Of a stretch of 15,706 nucleotides of DNA, positions 14,050-15,706 are shown piece after piece. A program made the translations under genes and the position numbers. The notes beneath the pieces were generated by a model. The model did not search any database and was not told where the DNA came from. It saw only the letters and a list, made by a program, of their open reading frames with translations. This stretch comes from an uncultured Oscillibacter sp. (lineage in GTDB: Bacteria > Bacillota > Clostridia > Oscillospirales > Oscillospiraceae): NCBI RefSeq assembly GCF_910587525.1, contig NZ_CAJULS010000048.1:1-15706 (forward strand), given 5' to 3'. Position 1 is the stretch's first letter. Every line of letters begins with the position of its first letter.

Positions 14050-14211
14050 CAATGAAAAATTATACGAAAGCGTCCAACTGGGCATTTTATCATCCGGGAT
14101 TCTGGTTTTGCGGCCCCTGCATAAAATCTGCGAAGAGGACGCCTCCCGATCGTGTTCTCTTCTGTCTTTTGTGCTGTTGGCATGGAGGTCCTTCCCTTTT
14201 GCCAAACCGTT

Positions 14212-14240
14212 TTGACAGTCAAAACCGGCCATGGTATAAT
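14212..14240 (+). promoter_or_regulatory. Consensus sigma-A promoter of the small acetyltransferase gene
   Basis: TTGACA (14212-14217), a 17-nt spacer and TATAAT (14235-14240): a perfect match to the consensus, unusual in this GC-rich surrounding. Transcription would start near 14247, giving a leader of about 35 nt. Confidence 0.9.
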
Positions 14241-14280
14241 TGAACCGGCAAATCATGCTCTATGGAGGAGACCGCAGAAA

Positions 14281-14736
14281 ATGGATTATCAAATCATTCG
14301 GCTCACAGATCAACCCGAAATAAAGGAGCAGGCCGCATTGTGGTTTCATCAAAAATGGAAAATTCCATTTGAGGCATATATGGAGAGTATGGAAGACTGC
14401 CTTTTACAAAAATCCCCGATTCTCCAATGGTATGTCACGATGGAAGGAAACCGGATTATTGGGGGATTAGGCGTTATTGAAAACGATTTTCACAGCCGAA
14501 AAGACCTTACCCCGAATGTTTGTGCAGTATATACCGAAGAGGACAGGCGCTGTAAAGGAGTTGCCGGCGCTTTATTGAGTTATGTATGCGGCGATATGAA
14601 AAATAAAGGGATTGATACCCTGTATCTTCTGACAGACCACACTTCTTTTTATGAATGTTACGGTTGGGAATTTTTTTGTATGGTACAGGGCAATGGCGAG
14701 CTTCATATGTCAAGAATGTATATCCATGGAGAATGA
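14281..14736 (+). CDS. GNAT family N-acetyltransferase
   Basis: A 151-residue protein with the GNAT fold: an N-terminal helix-rich region (QAALWFHQKWKIP), strand WYVTMEGNRIIGGLGV, the acetyl-CoA loop VYTEEDRRCKGVAGALLSYV and the C-terminal LYLLTDHTSFYECYGWEF typical of the superfamily. The substrate cannot be deduced. The start at 14281 is preceded by GGAGGAG at a rather long distance (12 nt from GGAGG). Codon use and base composition are clearly more AT-rich than in the neighbours, which together with the private consensus promoter suggests acquisition by transfer. No terminator could be identified directly after the stop. Confidence 0.88.
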   Translation: MDYQIIRLTDQPEIKEQAALWFHQKWKIPFEAYMESMEDCLLQKSPILQWYVTMEGNRIIGGLGVIENDFHSRKDLTPNVCAVYTEEDRRCKGVAGALLSYVCGDMKNKGIDTLYLLTDHTSFYECYGWEFFCMVQGNGELHMSRMYIHGE

Positions 14737-14911
14737 CAAATTTTGATTGGCCGGGGAACTGTCCGTGACCGATGGCTCCCCGCCTTGGATATTTGTAAAG
14801 GATTCCGAACGCCTGACATCAGCGGCACGAAAGTGAAAGAGGACCGGCACGATGGGCCGCTTCGCCCATTGCTCTAAGAAGCCGCACCAGTTTTCCCCGG
14901 CACGTATCCCC

Positions 14912-15025
14912 GCGGCCAAAATCGCCGGCGGCTGCCTTGGAGTGTATTTTATTCAAGAGACCTTAGAAATCTTGAAACACAAACCGTACCCGCGGTTTGC
15001 CCTGCCGGCGGGGATTTTGGCCCGC
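14912..15025. repeat. Folded inverted-repeat element upstream of spoIID
   Basis: An outer stem joins GCGG, CCAAAATC and GCCGGC (14912-14929) to GCCGGC, GATTTTGG and CCGC (15004-15025): 18 pairs with small bulges. The 74-nt interior contains two further hairpins, TTCAAGA/TCTTGAA (14952-14976) and CAAACCG/CGGTTTG (14980-14999). This gives a branched fold. It lies in the 394-nt gene-free stretch 14737-15130, where no ribosome-site-supported gene was seen; a frame at 14852-15115 encodes no recognisable protein. Small stems at about 15065-15092 (CCTTCC/GGAAGG) and 15095-15112 (AGGCC/GGCCT) follow. It may be a MITE-like repeat or a structured leader. Confidence 0.5.
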
Positions 15026-15130
15026 AGGTCTGTATCCTTTGGCGGTTGGAACAGCTTCTTAAATTCCCTTCCGGCGCATAAAGTAATGGGAAGGACAGGC
15101 CCCGGCGGCCTTTGACAAAGGAGGAACCCT

Positions 15131-15706
15131 ATGAGACGGAGAAATCAGGTCCGGCAGAGCGTCGCCGTTTCGGCGGCGCTGCTGGCGGCGCTGTTTGTTT
15201 TGCCCCTGCTGGTGGTGGCGCCTTTTCGCACAGCCCTCTTCGGGCGGGAGACCCCGGTGGACGAGACAGAGGGCCAGCCCTTTGTCAGCGGCCAGCTGGA
15301 CGGGGAGTCCGCTCTGCGGGTTTTGGACGGAGAGACGGTGCTGGAGATGGACCTGGGGGAGTATCTTCTGGGCGTGGTGCGGGCGGAAATGCCCGCCTCC
15401 TTCCACCCCGAGGCGCTGAAGGCCCAGGCGGTGGCGGCCCGGACATACACGCTGTATAAGCTCCAGACCGGCGGAAACCACGGCGATGCCGCCGACATCT
15501 GCACAAACCCCACCTGCTGTCAGGCCTATATCGGCGAGGAGCGGGCCAGGGCCAACTGGGGCGAGAACGCCGGCGCCTATGAGAAAAAGATCGAAGAGGC
15601 CGTGGCGGGCACCGACGGGCAGGTGATCCTCTACGGCGGCGTGCCGATCCTGGCGGTGTTCCACTCCTCCTCCGCGGGGCTGACCCGGGCGGCGGGGGAG
15701 GTGTGG
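15131..15706 (+). CDS. spoIID: Stage II sporulation protein D (5' part, runs off the window)
   Basis: Membrane-anchored lytic transglycosylase that, with SpoIIM and SpoIIP, degrades septal peptidoglycan during forespore engulfment. The 192 visible residues start MRRRNQVRQSVAVSAALLAA, a basic N-terminus with a single transmembrane segment (about 10-32). The catalytic domain follows: LGEYLLGVVRAEMPASF with E86 the expected catalytic glutamate, HPEALKAQAVAARTYTLYK, the cysteine pair region ICTNPTCCQAY (C124, C129) and VFHSSSAGLT. The ATG at 15131 has AAAGGAGG upstream. The frame is open to the last base (GEVW), so the C-terminal part lies outside. Known to be under sigma-E in Bacillus; no convincing sigma-E promoter was found here. 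Confidence 0.93.
   Translation, partial: MRRRNQVRQSVAVSAALLAALFVLPLLVVAPFRTALFGRETPVDETEGQPFVSGQLDGESALRVLDGETVLEMDLGEYLLGVVRAEMPASFHPEALKAQAVAARTYTLYKLQTGGNHGDAADICTNPTCCQAYIGEERARANWGENAGAYEKKIEEAVAGTDGQVILYGGVPILAVFHSSSAGLTRAAGEVW

Noticed and set aside
15050..15090. Sigma-E promoter for spoIID
   Set aside because: CATAAAGT at about 15076 resembles a sigma-E -10 (CATACAAT), but no -35 lies at the right distance and the bases are part of a stem-loop, so I do not call it.
14852..15115. 87-codon open frame before spoIID
   Set aside because: It spans the inverted-repeat element, has no convincing ribosome site and no recognisable domain.
1..15706. CRISPR array, tRNA or rRNA genes
   Set aside because: No regularly spaced direct repeats, no tRNA cloverleaf with a TTCGANNC-type arm and no rRNA segments were seen.

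Overview
The window looks like part of the chromosome of a GC-rich, spore-forming anaerobic Firmicute, most likely of the Oscillospiraceae (Flavonifractor/Oscillibacter-like). The signs are very GC-rich genes with strong GGAGG ribosome sites, a spoIID gene, a monomeric [FeFe]-hydrogenase, a Clostridia-type his cluster and a TPP-riboswitch thiamin-salvage operon. The family placement is inferred from gene content; there is no rRNA in the window.

Region 1 (1-6024, + strand) is a histidine operon: hisC, hisB, hisH, a NimA/pyridoxamine-phosphate-oxidase-like flavoprotein gene, hisA, hisF, hisIE and a PHP-type histidinol phosphatase. hisG, hisD and any hisZ are not in the window and may lie upstream. 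Genes are tightly packed (overlaps at hisA/hisF and hisIE/hisK) except before hisC and hisIE. These two gaps hold copies of the same roughly 70-nt element made of three consecutive hairpins, whose first stem differs between copies by three compensated base-pair changes. The operon ends in a strong terminator at 6035-6075.

Region 2 (6078-9574, - strand) is a thiamin-pyrimidine salvage operon. From the promoter it runs: TPP riboswitch, intrinsic terminator, tenA, thiZ (ATPase), thiX (permease), thiY (lipoprotein). The ABC system would import an aminopyrimidine breakdown product of thiamin and TenA would hydrolyse it. A riboswitch/terminator/antiterminator arrangement can be traced base by base. 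A phosphinothricin-type GNAT acetyltransferase gene (9582-10166) lies just upstream on the same strand.

Region 3 (about 10170-11160) is AT-richer debris. It holds a 5'-truncated DUF1919-like gene next to a transposase remnant that keeps only the first and last codons of the gene, in shifted frames.

Region 4 (11061-14049, - strand) holds an [FeFe]-hydrogenase (group B-like) with its own promoter and terminator, then a GC-rich orphan integral membrane protein with its own promoter, separated by an intergenic stretch with a 15-bp perfect hairpin.

Region 5 (14212-15706, + strand) holds an AT-rich small GNAT acetyltransferase behind a perfect consensus promoter, an intergenic stretch with a folded inverted-repeat element, and the 5' part of spoIID, which runs off the window.
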